Assembly: GCA_018398765.1 (NCBI GenBank)
Contig: JAHBMJ010002216.1
Location: 32,328-96,327, forward strand
Direction: 5' to 3'
Origin: Chromera velia
Lineage: Eukaryota > Sar > Chromeraceae
DNA: 64,000 nt
Part shown: piece after piece, positions 34,420-51,700 of the stretch
Position numbering within the stretch: position 1 is the stretch's first letter
Layout of the letters: each line of letters begins with the position of its first letter
Program-made: the position numbers and the translations under genes
Notes under the pieces: generated by a model
What the model was told of the DNA's origin: nothing
The model's database searches: none
The model's input: only the letters and a program-made list of their open reading frames with translations

Positions 34420-36664
34420 AGTCTATCTATACTTAGTTTCTGAGTCATCAAGTGGTATGTAGATAAACTATGCAAGTTGCAGAGAATTTTCAAGCTAGCT
34501 GCACGGCCATTATTAGTCACTGTCCAACAGGCCGAGCTTTATGGCCAAGCCCAGTAAATTCTATTAGAATATCTCAAATTCCTTAGTAAATTCCATTTAA
34601 TGAATTTTACTAAGGGTAGGATATATAGGCCTAAGATATGATATAGGATTAATTAACGTGAAATTCCATTTAATTCCACTAAATTCCTGGCTAAATTCCC
34701 AGAGAATTTAACCCGGTCTATTAAGATTTGAAGGGAGGATTACACTCAGGATTTTAAGGGATTGTAGCTAGGATTTTAGCAAATTTGATGAAGTTTTTAG
34801 TACTGCACAAATTTTATAGAGTTTTAGCTAGGACTCTAGTTCGCAGCTAGGCTTGCGGAGTATTGGACCATAATTTAGACGAGGATTTTAAATTTTAAAG
34901 TGCTAAAAATCTAGCTGAAATTCTATAAAATCTGCTAAAAATCTAGCTAAAATCCTATAAGAAATGATAAAATCCGTGCTAAGATTTTAGATTTTAATAT
35001 CTGGCAGATCCCCAGCCAAAATTCTGTAGAATCTGCTAAAATCCTAGCTAAAATTCCATGAAATTCAGTTCCCGTGACACTGCTACAAGTCAATAACGTT
35101 CAGGATCGATCCATGAGGTAAAAAAGTATCATAATGCACATCATTAAATCTAAATAGTGAATCAATGGGAGTCATCGAGATGAATTGAGGAGGCGGGCCT
35201 CAATCCGTCTTACTTGCGACCCAATCTGATCCAATGCATGTTTCCTCTTACAGAACGTTTGGTCAAACATAGCAGCACTCGTTGGCAAGAACAGAGCACG
35301 TCTTTTTCATGTCGGCTGTGTTCGAATTGTGCAAGCGTTGATTCAAACAGCGATTCGGCCTGTCATTTCACTATGACTTGAATTCTTTGTCTTCACCACT
35401 CAGGTGGACTGATTGCAATGCTGGTCGTGAATTCTCCCCTGGTTCCCTCCCCCCTCTTGAATTCGTTCTTTCGGTCTCCAGTTCAATCACCTCATCAGGG
35501 TACATGCAGTCAATTCGACCAATGGACCACTTGCGATGCTCACACATGCACAAATGAACTCAGGGCAATCAGTCCGGTCCCCAGTCAACCCCCCAAAAAC
35601 CACACCCAAGATAGGCACGTGACCTACCCAATGTGTGTACTGAAAAACGATGCGCACGACAGACCCTTCATCCCCTTCATAACGCCGCAAGCCTCGGTCC
35701 CAACGTCTCTCGAGCCAGACCAACAGCTGTCCAGTATAACACCTTTTCTGCAACTTCCCTCTTCCCACACCCCCACTCTCGTTTTCCAAGTCCCTCATTG
35801 CCCGTTCTCCCTTGACCCTCCACTTCTTTTCATACCACCAAACCCAGTCCCTTTCACTTATTCCACCCCTCCTCCAATACGATCCAACAAGACCCCCCCT
35901 TTCTTTCCCTTTTCCGTGCTTTTCTTCTTTCTGTACCATACTTAGTCAAGTCCCTCAGACCCCCATTTTTGTGTAGAAGACGGGATCCGACTGCATCCCC
36001 CTGTGCTTCAGGATTTTGTCTGCAGGCAAGCGGAGAGACACAGTTTACGGTTATTCATCAGTTATCTATGGACTCGTCTGTGGGCAAAGCACCGTTGTAC
36101 GCAAATCAAAACAAAACAAAAAGGGGACAGGAAACAGATGGCCATGAGTAATTTACATCTGGATTGTTTTGCGGACAGGACTGTATACATGCCTAACTAT
36201 TTGAATAAAGGCAGCAAGCACAAAGAAGGCTGCCGTCAACGTGGCATCCGGTGAGAACGTTGTTGTGAGGAGCAGTCCGGTACATAATGTCGAGACTCAC
36301 ACGTAAGAATAGAACAAAACTGTCCAGAATTGCGCGATCGTTCAAGACGGCAAGAAGAGAAGGCGGCAGGATGAGGGACGAACCGTGAGTCGAGGAATCA
36401 TTAAGAATGGAGAGCAATCGAAAGAAAAACACAAACAGACAAACAAACAAAGACGAAAGGAAGAAAGAAAGAAGAAGAGGCCAGAATTCGCCTCCTCAAC
36501 TCATCTCATCCTGTCCAGACTCTACTGACTGTCTGCGCCCGTAGTCGCGTGGTTGATCTTGATTTGCTGAGAGCAGAAGCGACCACAAAAACGAAAGTGG
36601 ACAATGGATGCAGGGCAAAGAGAGAGAGACGCCAGGTGAGCTTCTCAAAGGAGACCTTCGTCGC
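34420..36664. other. AT-rich degenerate repeats, no supported gene
   Basis: From about 34540 to 35070 the DNA is a patchwork of AATCTAGCTAAAATCCTA-type motifs in both orientations, that is decayed tandem and inverted copies of GCTAAAATCC. From 35370 to 36600 composition returns to mixed, with low-value frames on both strands. Confidence 0.5.
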
Positions 36665-41128
<4,464 letters not shown>

Positions 41129-41949
41129 GCTGTAGGGAAAAGAACGAAGTGGAGCAAGACCCCTTCAACCAGGCAAGGGACAGAGGGGGCCCCAGCCAAG
41201 CAACAGTACGTTGCTACAATCTGATTTTTCTATTCTGCACTTTTCTGTCAAGTCAACCGAAGGCGCCTCTCCAAGCACATTGCGGGAGAACTTCGTGTTG
41301 AGGCTTGTCGTTAATCTGCTTGTGGGAAAGTGTTCAAAGATCGAGAATCAGTCCGCCAAATGGTTCAGATTTCTTTGAGGGAAAGTCTGACCTTCTTGAT
41401 TTCCGCACGCATGCGCGGCGGCAGGGAGCGCGCCAAAATGTTTCAATCGCGCGACGCGTGCGCGCGCGCGCAATCAATTCGAGCGAAAATCGATATATGT
41501 ATTTTTTGGGCATTTTTTGCATGCAATTATATATAAATTTTCGTGCATGCACATGCACGCGCAGATCCGATCGATATATATCGATCGCGATATATATATC
41601 GATCGAGCGCGGTCAATTGATCTCTTCCCATGCATGCAGACAATCAATGTCTGTCCATCTGATGATGGTGTGTACCGGTGGACATCTGCAGCGACTCCAA
41701 CTTCAAAGGAAGCAACAAAGTTCCACAAAGTTCGGACGAGTCCGCTGTCAACTTTTCTGCACACGATTTTGTCCCATCTTGCCAGCCTCAGACTCGTCTC
41801 CTCCTTCGATCGAGTTGTATCGGTTACTAGCAGACCCTCCAAGCAGACCGACCATCACTGACAAGAACATCCAGTCTGCTAGCAGCTCGCACTTGTGACT
41901 GTTCTCTTACAGAACCCTCTCTCTAAAGCAGAAATACCAACACCAAACA
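41129..41949. promoter_or_regulatory. shared head-to-head intergenic region 3 with palindromes
   Basis: This is an 821-bp spacer between starts at 41128 (minus) and 41950 (plus). CGATCGATATATATCGATCG at 41568-41587 is a perfect 20-bp palindrome, followed at once by CGATATATATATCG (41588-41601), a second perfect palindrome. TGCATGCA occurs at 41519-41526, within CGTGCATGCAC at about 41542 and within CATGCATGCAG at about 41631. GCGCGCGCGC lies at about 41460. A bidirectional promoter is inferred. Confidence 0.5.
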
Positions 41950-42555
41950 ATGAAGACTGTCGGACTCATCGCAGCAGGAGGCGCCTTCCTTGCCGTCGCC
42001 CAGTCGGCCCGCCTCACCAGTAAGTAGAGTGCATTGGTCTGACAATCTTATTTGATTCTCTTGTGCAACCAAACAGCCCCCATCATTGTTCCGCTTCCTT
42101 GTGCCTGTGTGATCTTCTTGCAGAGCCTGGTCAGCCTCTCGATGGTCAAGAGGGAGGAAAGTAGTCCTGCAGGAATTCAGGCGTATCGGTCCTGACCCTC
42201 TCTCCGATACGCGTGCACCCCTGCATGCATCAATCCAGCTAAAATCCCATTACCTCGTTGGATGTGCTGTCTGCTCTTTCTCTGTCTTCACAAGGCATTC
42301 TACCGTGCACGTACCCTCCTTATGTACATCTCTGTGTAGATTTGTTTTTTTACATGCATGTATGCTTATACACTTATATCTGGCACTCTGTGCTTGTGAC
42401 CAAATGAAAAAAAACTGAAGCACATTTTTTGTCTCTTTCTCTTTCTCTGTTCCCCTCGATGCTGCTTCGGATAAAGCAGGAATTTCTTTCCTCCAGAAGA
42501 AGTCTGGTCAGTTGCACACACACACATACACACAAACAAACACACACATGCACAT

Positions 42556-42591
<36 letters not shown>

Positions 42592-42647
42592 ACACAAACA
42601 CACAAACACACACATACACACAAACACACACATACACACACACATAC

Positions 42648-42726
<79 letters not shown>

Positions 42727-44529
42727 AGCACACACACAAGCACGCACCCAAGCACGCACACACACACACACACACACACATGCGCGCGCGCGTGTGCACT
42801 TGGATTCACCCACATGCATATACGCATACACTTGAAGTATATATGAACGCTCAGCTAGCGAAGGAGCCACTGAAAGCCGCATATGAAAATGCACGTATCT
42901 CTATCCACGCCCACGTCAGAGGAAAAGGGGTGTGATCACCGGGCTAATCGACCTGCAGTCTGTTTGAGAAATCTACACATAAGTGTATGGACATCCACAC
43001 TCATCCGCATACATACCTGTAGATGCTGAACAGAAGAAAGGAGCACTTTTTTTCGCCTTGGTTAAAACCTCCACCTCTCAGCTACACTCCCTTCTTCTCT
43101 CTGCCTCTGCCTGCGTGCAAATCATTGTTCTCTGTTTGATTGCAAGCGATTCGCAATGCTTGTTCCGTTTACGTCCTGGCCTCGAAGAAGCACCTTTGTC
43201 TGCTTACATGCCAGCGGTGTATCTCTTTTACCTTCCCAGGACCTTACACATACTCCACTCATTTCCATATCATGAAATGATGCGTGTCGAAACTTCCGTT
43301 TCTGGTTTCCTTCCTTTTTGCTTTCAGACTTCGCGGCTCCCGACGTTCTTGAGGGCGTGGATGATCCTCGTCAGTTTTTTCTTGTTGCTTTATTGCCTTT
43401 CTCTTCTTGTGTTTTCCACTTTCTTGGCCTTTCACTCAGACTTTCTTCTTCGTCTCCCCGTCTTTCTTTGGAAAACGCAAACTGTCGGTCAGCGCACTTG
43501 TGCGAACCAAGTCACAGTCGTAATGGGAACCAAAAACACGGTGTGCGTTGGTGTTCTCTTTTTCTGTCAATTTGAATCAGACGGTTTGCAAAGCAAAGAA
43601 TGGAAATGGAGAGGCATGCAGGACAAGGAGAAGTGTGTCAGAACTGTTCATTTATCTTTGACCTCTCCATATTTTCTTCTTTCCCGTCCGTTCTTTCCTG
43701 CCGGTTGGTGTTCGTTCATCGGTCTTTCATGTTCCGTCCGCGTGAGTCCATGAAGAAAACGGGCGAACGAAGGGCCTTCTTCCCTCCCTGTGTGCACATT
43801 CTCCCCTCCCTTTCTGTACGTGGGTGTGCAGCCAGCGAGGAGTTCTACAATGTGGCGAGTGGTCAGTTGTTGGGTTGACAGTCTTATCTCTATTTGCATA
43901 TCCCTGGTGTGCTTTCTGTGTCCACGCGTCAATCCATCCAGAAATCTGTGTCTTTGTGCTGTGTTCTTTTTGTCTCACGTCGTCTCCTCTTTTTCCTCCA
44001 ATCACTTTGTTGCCAGCTTCTTTTATTCACCACTCGCTTTCTCTTCACTTGAGACGTCTCCGATCCATGCGCGTGAGCTTCTTTCTTATGCCATTTTCTC
44101 TTCTGTCGTGTGTGTGTTTGCCGTATGTGTACGTGCAGCCATCAACATTCGTGAGTCAGCTCTTCAACTGGAATAAAATTTCGGTGCAAGTGGGGGGGAA
44201 TATGTGCCCAACCAGCTTGTCTATCTGAGTCCATCAGTGCAACGCAGGAACGATACAGGACGAATCAGCTTCAATCCCTTCTGGTTGCTTTCTGTTTTGT
44301 CTCCATTCTTTTTATCTGATTGGGGAAAACGGCACTTGATCGCGTTGACTTGCTCGGGAATTGTAACTGTGTGTAAACGGGTGGACTGGAAGCTGTGCTT
44401 AGTTCTCTCTGATCGACCCTCTCCTTCAACTATGTGAATGTGCTCCTTTCTGGTTTCTTCTTCTTTCCATCTGCATAACTGGTCGTTGGTTGGCATTCTT
44501 CACTCTTAATTCTCTCTATCTGTTTATGC

Positions 44530-44567
<38 letters not shown>

Positions 44568-45031
44568 ACCCCGAGCAGGTCGATGAACTCCGCACGAAGG
44601 TCGCAGGCCTGAGTCAGTCAGTCGGCAGTTAGATAGATAAATCGGGTCTTCTTACCGGAAATCAAAGAATCCAAGCTAGAACCAGCAGAAGAGTTTACTT
44701 TCGTCTCTTTCGTTTTTCTTCTCATTTGAATGAAAGGAGGCTGCAAAAAACTTTTGCAAGATAGATCAAAAGCGGTTCTCAAATCACTTTTTCTGCATAC
44801 CAGTGCCAGCAGAAGGCTTAGCCAGATGACACCGTTTCTCTGCAAAGTCAGAAAAGAGCCCTCTCACACGTGAAGTTCCGATATGGCAATCTGTCACTTT
44901 GTGCTGGCTCATCTTCTTGTGATTGTTGTGCTTCTGCCTCTCTAATTCTGCAGTGGTCAACGAAATGACTGGTCAGTCGGTTGGCTTGGTCTCCTTCTTC
45001 TTTTCCTTCTTTGTTTTTGTTTTTGTTTTTT

Positions 45032-45065
<34 letters not shown>

Positions 45066-47149
45066 TTCCTTCCTTTCTTTCTTCATCTGTTCGATTGGTT
45101 GTTCATATCCTGATGTCAGAAAGCTATGCTGAAAGCAAAAACCTCTGTGTTTGCTCTCTCGACACCAAAGAAAGACAAACAATAGTAAGAGGGAGTAGAA
45201 TGTGGGGTTTCGAAGGTCGAAGCAAGATGATGTTTTCTTTTTTGATTTCTGACATTCTTTCTCACAGCTTCTCTCTCCTGCGTGGTGTGCTTCCCCTCTT
45301 GCATGAGTACAGATAAGAACCTCCAGTTGACTTCTGATCAGCCTGAATGTCGGATTCTTCCTTGTCGTCTCGCCCGGTCTCTTTCTGCTCCCCCCTCTGC
45401 CTCTCTCCTTTATCCAAATGGACTCGTTATTATTGTACATTCCGAACTCATTTTTCGCCGTCCCCCTTTATTGTTCCTTTAATCTCGTGGTAAATCGCTG
45501 TGCGAGAGGCGTGCATGAGTAGAAAGGTGCAAGCTAAAGGGAAGTATCACGAAAACAAGACACAATTTGATCTTCATGACAGATTTATCTACGTCGAGTA
45601 GAGACAAAGGACGGGCGCGAAAAGAACAGCATGCAATACTTGTTGTCCAAGTGAAATCGACATTCTCTGACCTCCCCCTCTATCCTCTCCTCATGTGCAA
45701 TCTTTCCTGTGGACTCCACCCGACGTGTTTGTTGTGCAACGTCTTCGGCCTGCTTCGCCCATCTGCAGTCGAGAGTCAGTCGGAGGGATTGGAATGGAAA
45801 GGAAGGGATGAGAGCACATGGCTTCATTGGCTTCATCAGCTCATGAGGAAAAGCAAGATTGAATGCCGAGTAGTGGCAAGGTTCTTGAGGAAGATTTTTG
45901 GGGCAAAGGACGGAAAGAGAACATTTGTCCTTCTTGGGGCCATTCTCTGCTTGTCTATGTCTCTTTGTTCCCTCCCCCCTTTTTTCCTTCGTGATAAGAA
46001 CAACCCAAGATTTTGCACTTTCGTTGACTCATGCGAAACAACCAAGACGGGGGAAATGCAAAAAAGATGTTTGTCTCGCAGCACTCAACTGAAGACGGTC
46101 GCGCCCTCTCATTCCCCCCTCTCCCCCTACTCTCTCTCTCTGCAGGCAACCCGAAGAGCCCCCTTGAGGGCGCCAACGGAGACCACCCCGCGTTCTCCAC
46201 CACAACCCCGGTCGTTGCTGCAAAGGTACGCACGCCGGCTTGCTCATGAATGGCAGGGCCTTCCTTCATAGACTCACTCATGCTCAAGGCCACTCATGCA
46301 TGTTTTCTACGTCTTCTCATGGCAGTGCCGCCAAATGAAACAGGGATTGCTTTCCTTCTCATGCGCGTATCTTTCTTTCTTCCATCTGCACACTCACTTG
46401 ACGATTTAGTCTCTGTATCACCGCCGCTCACACAATAATTTGCGACTCAGTCAGTCATTTTTTCATAGCATGATTCGAATATTTCCTCATCCATTTATTC
46501 ATCCACCCGTCCATTCTGGGTCTATTCTCATTTGCCTTTCATTCCTCCCCTCAGGTTGTGACCACCACCACCGCCGTGCACACCCCGACAGTCATCAACG
46601 CAGCCCCCACCACCGTCGTGGCCCATGCTGCCGTACCTGTCGTGCACATCGCCCACGCACTCCCCGTAGTGCACGTCGTCAGAGGGGGCACTGGGTTCCT
46701 CGACAAGGACAAGAAGGCTGGTGAGTCGATTGGTCAGCGTTTTGGTGCATGCATGGAAGATTTGATGCTCAGAGGGACTGCGAGATCGATTGCTACTGCA
46801 CGGTTCTTCTTGTGGTGTTTACTGGTTTTCTCTTCAATTTCAGCCGAATAGCTTTGTCGAGACTTCTTCTTGTTCCGCTCGCCGACACTCGGTTTCAACA
46901 CGTGTTTTTCACCACTTTCTGACGTCTTTTTGGAAAAGAGAGAAGAGACTGGGGCGAAAAGAGTTTCCTCTGCAGGGCCTCTTGATGGGCTCTTTGCTCT
47001 TTCTTCATACAACTGGGGGTAGGCACCCTCTAACTAACTAACTAACTAACTGACTAACTAACTAACTAACAGGCTCCGACTCTGTGTACATACGTTGATG
47101 TCTCCTTGCAGAGCCCACAGCGCAGAAGGCGGAGGCCGGCAAGAAGTGA
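41950..47149 (+). CDS. 11-exon secreted small protein with phase-1 microexons, about 182 residues
   Basis: Exons: 41950-42019, 42124-42144, 42480-42506, 43328-43369, 43832-43861, 44139-44150, 44568-44612, 44954-44971, 46146-46225, 46555-46720, 47112-47149. The sum is 549 nt. The start MKTVGLIAAGGAFLAVAQS is a clear signal peptide (short basic n-region, hydrophobic core, AQS-type cleavage site). The middle is built from very short exons (12, 18, 21, 27, 30 nt) that are acidic or polar. Exon 10 encodes a Val/Thr/His/Ala-rich segment with repeated VVT, VVH and AHA motifs. The C-terminus is EPTAQKAEAGKK. Nine of ten introns are phase 1, so most internal exons could be skipped without changing frame. 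I know no family. Exon 2 has a second donor (42161) that would end in another phase; some microexons may be missed. Confidence 0.62.
42516..42798. repeat. (AC)n microsatellite, ~280 bp, ending in (GC)n
   Basis: CA repeats with AT, AA and AG breaks end in ATGCGCGCGCGCGTGTGCAC at 42780-42799. It begins a few bases after the exon 3 donor of the secreted-protein gene. Its end is a Z-DNA candidate. Confidence 0.95.
44531..44567. repeat. (TG)n tract abutting a splice acceptor
   Basis: About 34 bp of TG end in TGCAG directly before exon 7 of the secreted-protein gene, replacing the usual polypyrimidine tract. Confidence 0.9.
45025..45085. repeat. (TTTC)n microsatellite
   Basis: TTTTTG units lead into about 12 TTTC/TTCC units in the long intron between exons 8 and 9 of the secreted-protein gene. 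Confidence 0.9.
47029..47071. repeat. (CTAA)n microsatellite
   Basis: Ten CTAA units with one CTGA, in the last intron of the secreted-protein gene, just before the terminal exon. Confidence 0.95.
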
Positions 47150-48715
47150 GATATCTGAAAAGAGCCCCTCAGAACTGATGAGCAACGACAAAAGAGCAAC
47201 GGAGGGGAAGAGAAGAGCAGGGAGATGGGAGAGTAAGAAGGAAAAGAGGAGAGAAGAAATGAGAATGGGGACCATCCAAGAGCGAAAGAAGAAAGAAAGA
47301 TCAATCGTTTGACAAACGCGCACAAAATCGTCTTGAGGACGTACGAAGAAGGGAAGAGCGTCTGCGTAAACAGAAAAATTATCCCTGCATGATGAAGAAA
47401 TAAAAATTCTAACTTCGCGATCAAATATGATTAAAAGAATTGGCTGGATGATTGGATCAGAGAAACATAAAAGAAGAGGTCAAAGAAATGATGAATGAAG
47501 CAGAGTCAAACGAATTTGTTGACATCTGAAGACGGCCGGCTGGCAACCCAGAAATGTAATTTTTTATTTTTTTTTCCAAAGTTCCGCCTGTCGATTTACA
47601 CAATCGGGGGAGTTATGAACAGAAATGGTAATTTCGCCGTTTCGGTCCTTTCAAAACAGAAGGATTCATAAACTGAAAAGATTAATTCTAGCATTAATTA
47701 AATTTCAATTATTAGAATTAAAATTTTACATTATTTTGTATGCTTCAATAGAAATTATCTCCAAGCCTAGCTCAAAGCTTGATGACTAGGCGGTTCATAT
47801 AGCAAAAAAAAAAAATTAAAGCAAATTTTCGTTTTTTTTTTTATTGACGATAGCAGGTGTCGTGCACATTAAACTGTTGTTTTACTGTTGTAGAACTGTT
47901 GCTTAGCCTACTACAGTGCTTAGGTGTTAGTACCGTATTACAGACACACAGACAAAAAGAAAAAAATAATTCAGTTCAAGTCAATTCTGGTTTTTTTTAT
48001 TTTTATTTTTTGCTGTGATACACGCCTATAATAGCGCCCATAGCTTGTATAAGCTTGATGACAGCTTTGATAAAAATATTTTTGTATAAAAAAAAACACT
48101 GATATCAATATTCATCAAAAAAGTGCATGTTTTTACTTTAATTTGAAATCAATTAAATAAACATACACTCTATAGTATGATACAGAAAAAATCGATGCTG
48201 CATAAAAAAATTTAAGGAACTAGTTAAGGAAAGTGCTAGGGAACGTGATCGGTTACGTGAACTATCGTTTAAAACTGTGCCAGTGGCTTCTTGTGATTAA
48301 TATGCCAGTCAATTTGTGTTAAATGAAAGAGAAAACTTGAGCGGCATATCTGAAAGAACTGAAACGGCGGGCTGTGTAACGCCGTTTGTAAACTTGTAGA
48401 AGTACTCAAGGCGACTAAATCCATACACAGTGAAGCAAGTTGACTCATGCACTTGAACGAAATGGCCTGCAGATAGGAAGACCAAACGTACAGCCTATAA
48501 GGTACAGCAGATTACAGCGCGTGTGTAGACCAATTAAAGTTCTCCTTCCATTTCTTTCTCTTCTCTGTTCCGACCTACTACAGAAAACGAAGCATGGAGA
48601 GGAGAGTCTCCCCAATTCCGTTTCCATTCCTTCTTACAATACATCCATCCCTTTCACCCACCCCCTTTCTTAATCCCTTGTCCCCCTTTGCAGCGAGAAA
48701 AATGAACAAAACACC
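47150..48715. other. intergenic, AT-rich core
   Basis: Between two convergent gene ends. From about 47400 to 48430 the DNA is AT-rich with A/T runs and no usable frame. From 48440 on it is 3' flank of the transporter gene. No element ends were identified. Confidence 0.55.
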
Positions 48716-51700
48716 TCAGCCAGACAGAAGATGTGTGCGTGCGATTTCATACTCAACTTCCTCAACGCTCACGGGCTCTCCCTCTTCTTCTTCATCAGAG
48801 GAGTCACCCTCCGCCCCTTCAGTCTCCACGGCAACACCATAAGAAGGCGGCGCCCCTTCACTGGAGGTCTGCCCCCTATCCCCCTGCCCCTCTGTCTCCT
48901 TCGGGGTCCTTCCTGTCGAAGAGGAAGCAGACCCTGCAGGCGACCCATCCATCGACCCGGTTTCTAGGGTCGGACTTCCAACGATTCCAGGCGTCCATCC
49001 ACCCCCCCTTCCCGTAGGCCTCCCTTCCCTCTCAGGTCCCCTCCACTGCCATTTCTTTCCCGTCTCCCCAAGTTGCCCCCCGGTTTCTTCATCCACCCTC
49101 ACAGCATCGACAACCGCATCCATCGGGATGGACGCTGTCGTTCCACCCCCTTCTCGTGAAACCGTCCGTGCTCTTCTCCGTGCTTTCAAATTCGATACGT
49201 ACGCAATCGCAAAAAAACCAAGGCCCAAAAGGGACCAAAACAAAACCAAACGGAACCCCCACTTGACCGCTAAAACTTCCCTCGGGTCATGCTCCGTTGA
49301 ATCTCCACTGGACACCGGGGTGTCTCCTCGAAACCCATCCATTACCGCCGCGGCTACCAACGGGGCCGCGCAATATCCCAACAGATTATACAAAAGTTGG
49401 GAGAAGGCAGAAGACAAAGAACGCATTTGAGAGGGAACGGCTGCAATCACAACACCGAGGGAGACTGGTGCGAGGGCCGCACCATTGAACAGGCACAGCC
49501 ACAGGAAGAGCACGAAGAACGGCAAGGACGAAGCGAATGCCGCCAGAATCGCACACGACGCCGCAGATCCCGCGAACACTGCCGACATCTTCAGGGCCGT
49601 TGTGCGGCGTCTCCCCCTGTAGCCGCCAAGACGATCACAGGCAATGCCGCCAAGAAACACACCAGCTGCAAAATGGAAGGAAGAGGGGAGTCACGGTAAC
49701 AGTGGGATGCAGAGTAAATAAACACCCGAGTATAGACGCAGCTAGGTTCACCCACACGCGCTTCTTTCTCGCACATCAGCACAACCAACAGTCTCTCTCT
49801 TTTCCTCTTGACCGGTTTTCAACAAGTCTCAACCAATCGTCAAAAACCACACTCTCGTCGACCAGAAAGAGAAAGAGAAAGAGAGAGGCAGTACAACGAA
49901 CGATACAACGATCGAATCCCAAGAATACAACGGACGTACCTGTTGGTGCTGTGATAGAGACGAAGGTGAAGAGAGAGACGACCATCAACTTGTCTACATT
50001 GAGAACCAGTGTCAAATACCTGCAGTGATCAAGAGCAGAAACACCACGCACCCGCGTGCATGCACCAAGCAGGCAGAGATGCCCTTCCAACATGGGAGGG
50101 AAGCCTTAATTCCTCCTTTTGTTCCTCCAGAGCGACAGACAGACAGGCTGCATACATGGACACGAGGCCGATGCCCGCTCAAAGGTACAAAAGCCACATC
50201 CCCTCCCTGTTTCCTGCATTCCCTCCGCGCATACCTGTCAATGAAATCCCACCCCACCCGAATCCCCTGCTTGTTCCCTTCCACACCTCAATCGCCCACT
50301 CACTTTGTGACCCAAAATTGAATGCCAGTCACCACAAAGTACAGGCACGACATGCCCAGAGTGATCAGCTGCACGCGTGCGTGCACACATGCAGTGCATC
50401 CAAGTAGAGAGAAGAGTTGGAGATGAGGGCACGTTTCGACTGTGCAGACGAAAGTACAGAAAAAAGGAAAGACACTCAAAGAAGGACACACACCAAAGCA
50501 GTTCTCTCTTAAATAACAAATAAGAAAGAACCCAGTAGAGCGAAAAAAGACAGACATATGTCGTGCAAAATCCAGATTCATTCCAGGTCCGGGAGGCAAA
50601 AACGAAAAGAAATCCGAGAGCAGGTAGGAGACACGACAGATAGGACAGAAAAGAAGGAAAGAGAAGTGAAGACTGACGATGTAGAGGCCGCTTTTGCAGA
50701 GGTAGAGGATTTGACGTCCCGTGTCTCTGCAACACGTGCAACACAGACATGAACCAAAAAAAGGAGCTGATCTTTCTCTATGCCTACACGCATGAAGACT
50801 TTAACCAAAGTACTTTTAGGATCGAAGGGCTGCCAATTGTCTTTCTATTCTATGAACGCTTGCTTCTCGTCAAGCAGCACACAATGCTTTTTCACTTCGG
50901 AATCCCCGTAGGACTTTTTCACTTAATTCTGCATGCCTTTTGATACTCTCTCCGTAAAAAAGGACGAAAAAGCCGAGAGGAAAAAAAGGGGGCTCAGAAA
51001 GTTCTAGTCTCCCTTTCGTTCGGGGGAACTGACTGACAAAAGGAATGGGCACAAGGGCTGGTCGGGATTTCCGCGCGCACTCAGAGAGTCCAGACGCCTG
51101 CAGAAATTAAAGACGGGCAAACAAAAGTCAAATACAGGCAGTCAGAGAGCTCTGAGCGACTTGGTACACGAGAAAAAAAAAACACAAAGAAATTCCCTTC
51201 CGTGAGTAGCCCGTTTCTCCGATCCCCAGATGCGGCCGTACACAAACTTTCGCACCCATATCTGTCGCATGTGTCACTGCCGTTGTTCCTTCCACTCAAC
51301 GAAGAGAGGGAAGACAAAAAAAAAGACGTTTTGTGCATCTCTCTGCCGCTCCCATTGCCCCGCGTGCAGATCTTTCAACCAAAGATGCAAAAAAACAAAA
51401 TTTGAAATCTAATCTTTCATCCAAAGATGCAAAAAGCAAAATTTGAAATCTAATCTGATTCACGCGACCGACCGACCGACCAACCGACCCTCTGTGCACA
51501 GTTCCCGTCGTGACCCTCCCCCCCTGGCTCTGGAGAGATAATGGAAGTGCCGATACACGAGGAAGAGACGGTCTCGGTACCGCATGGGCTGTTCCATTAT
51601 CCTCAAACCTGTGCGGATTGTGACATCCCCCTTCTCCTCCCACAATCAGACTTGCACGAACCATCGGATTCTCACCCTGTGCCGGTACCACGAACGAGGC

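Noticed and set aside
35487-35939. 150-codon minus-strand frame
   Set aside because: Composition is skewed by a C/T-rich plus strand; there is no domain, no splice partners and overlapping frames on the other strand.
42366-42935. Frames of Cys/Val and Thr/His dipeptides
   Set aside because: They come from the 280-bp (AC)n tract.
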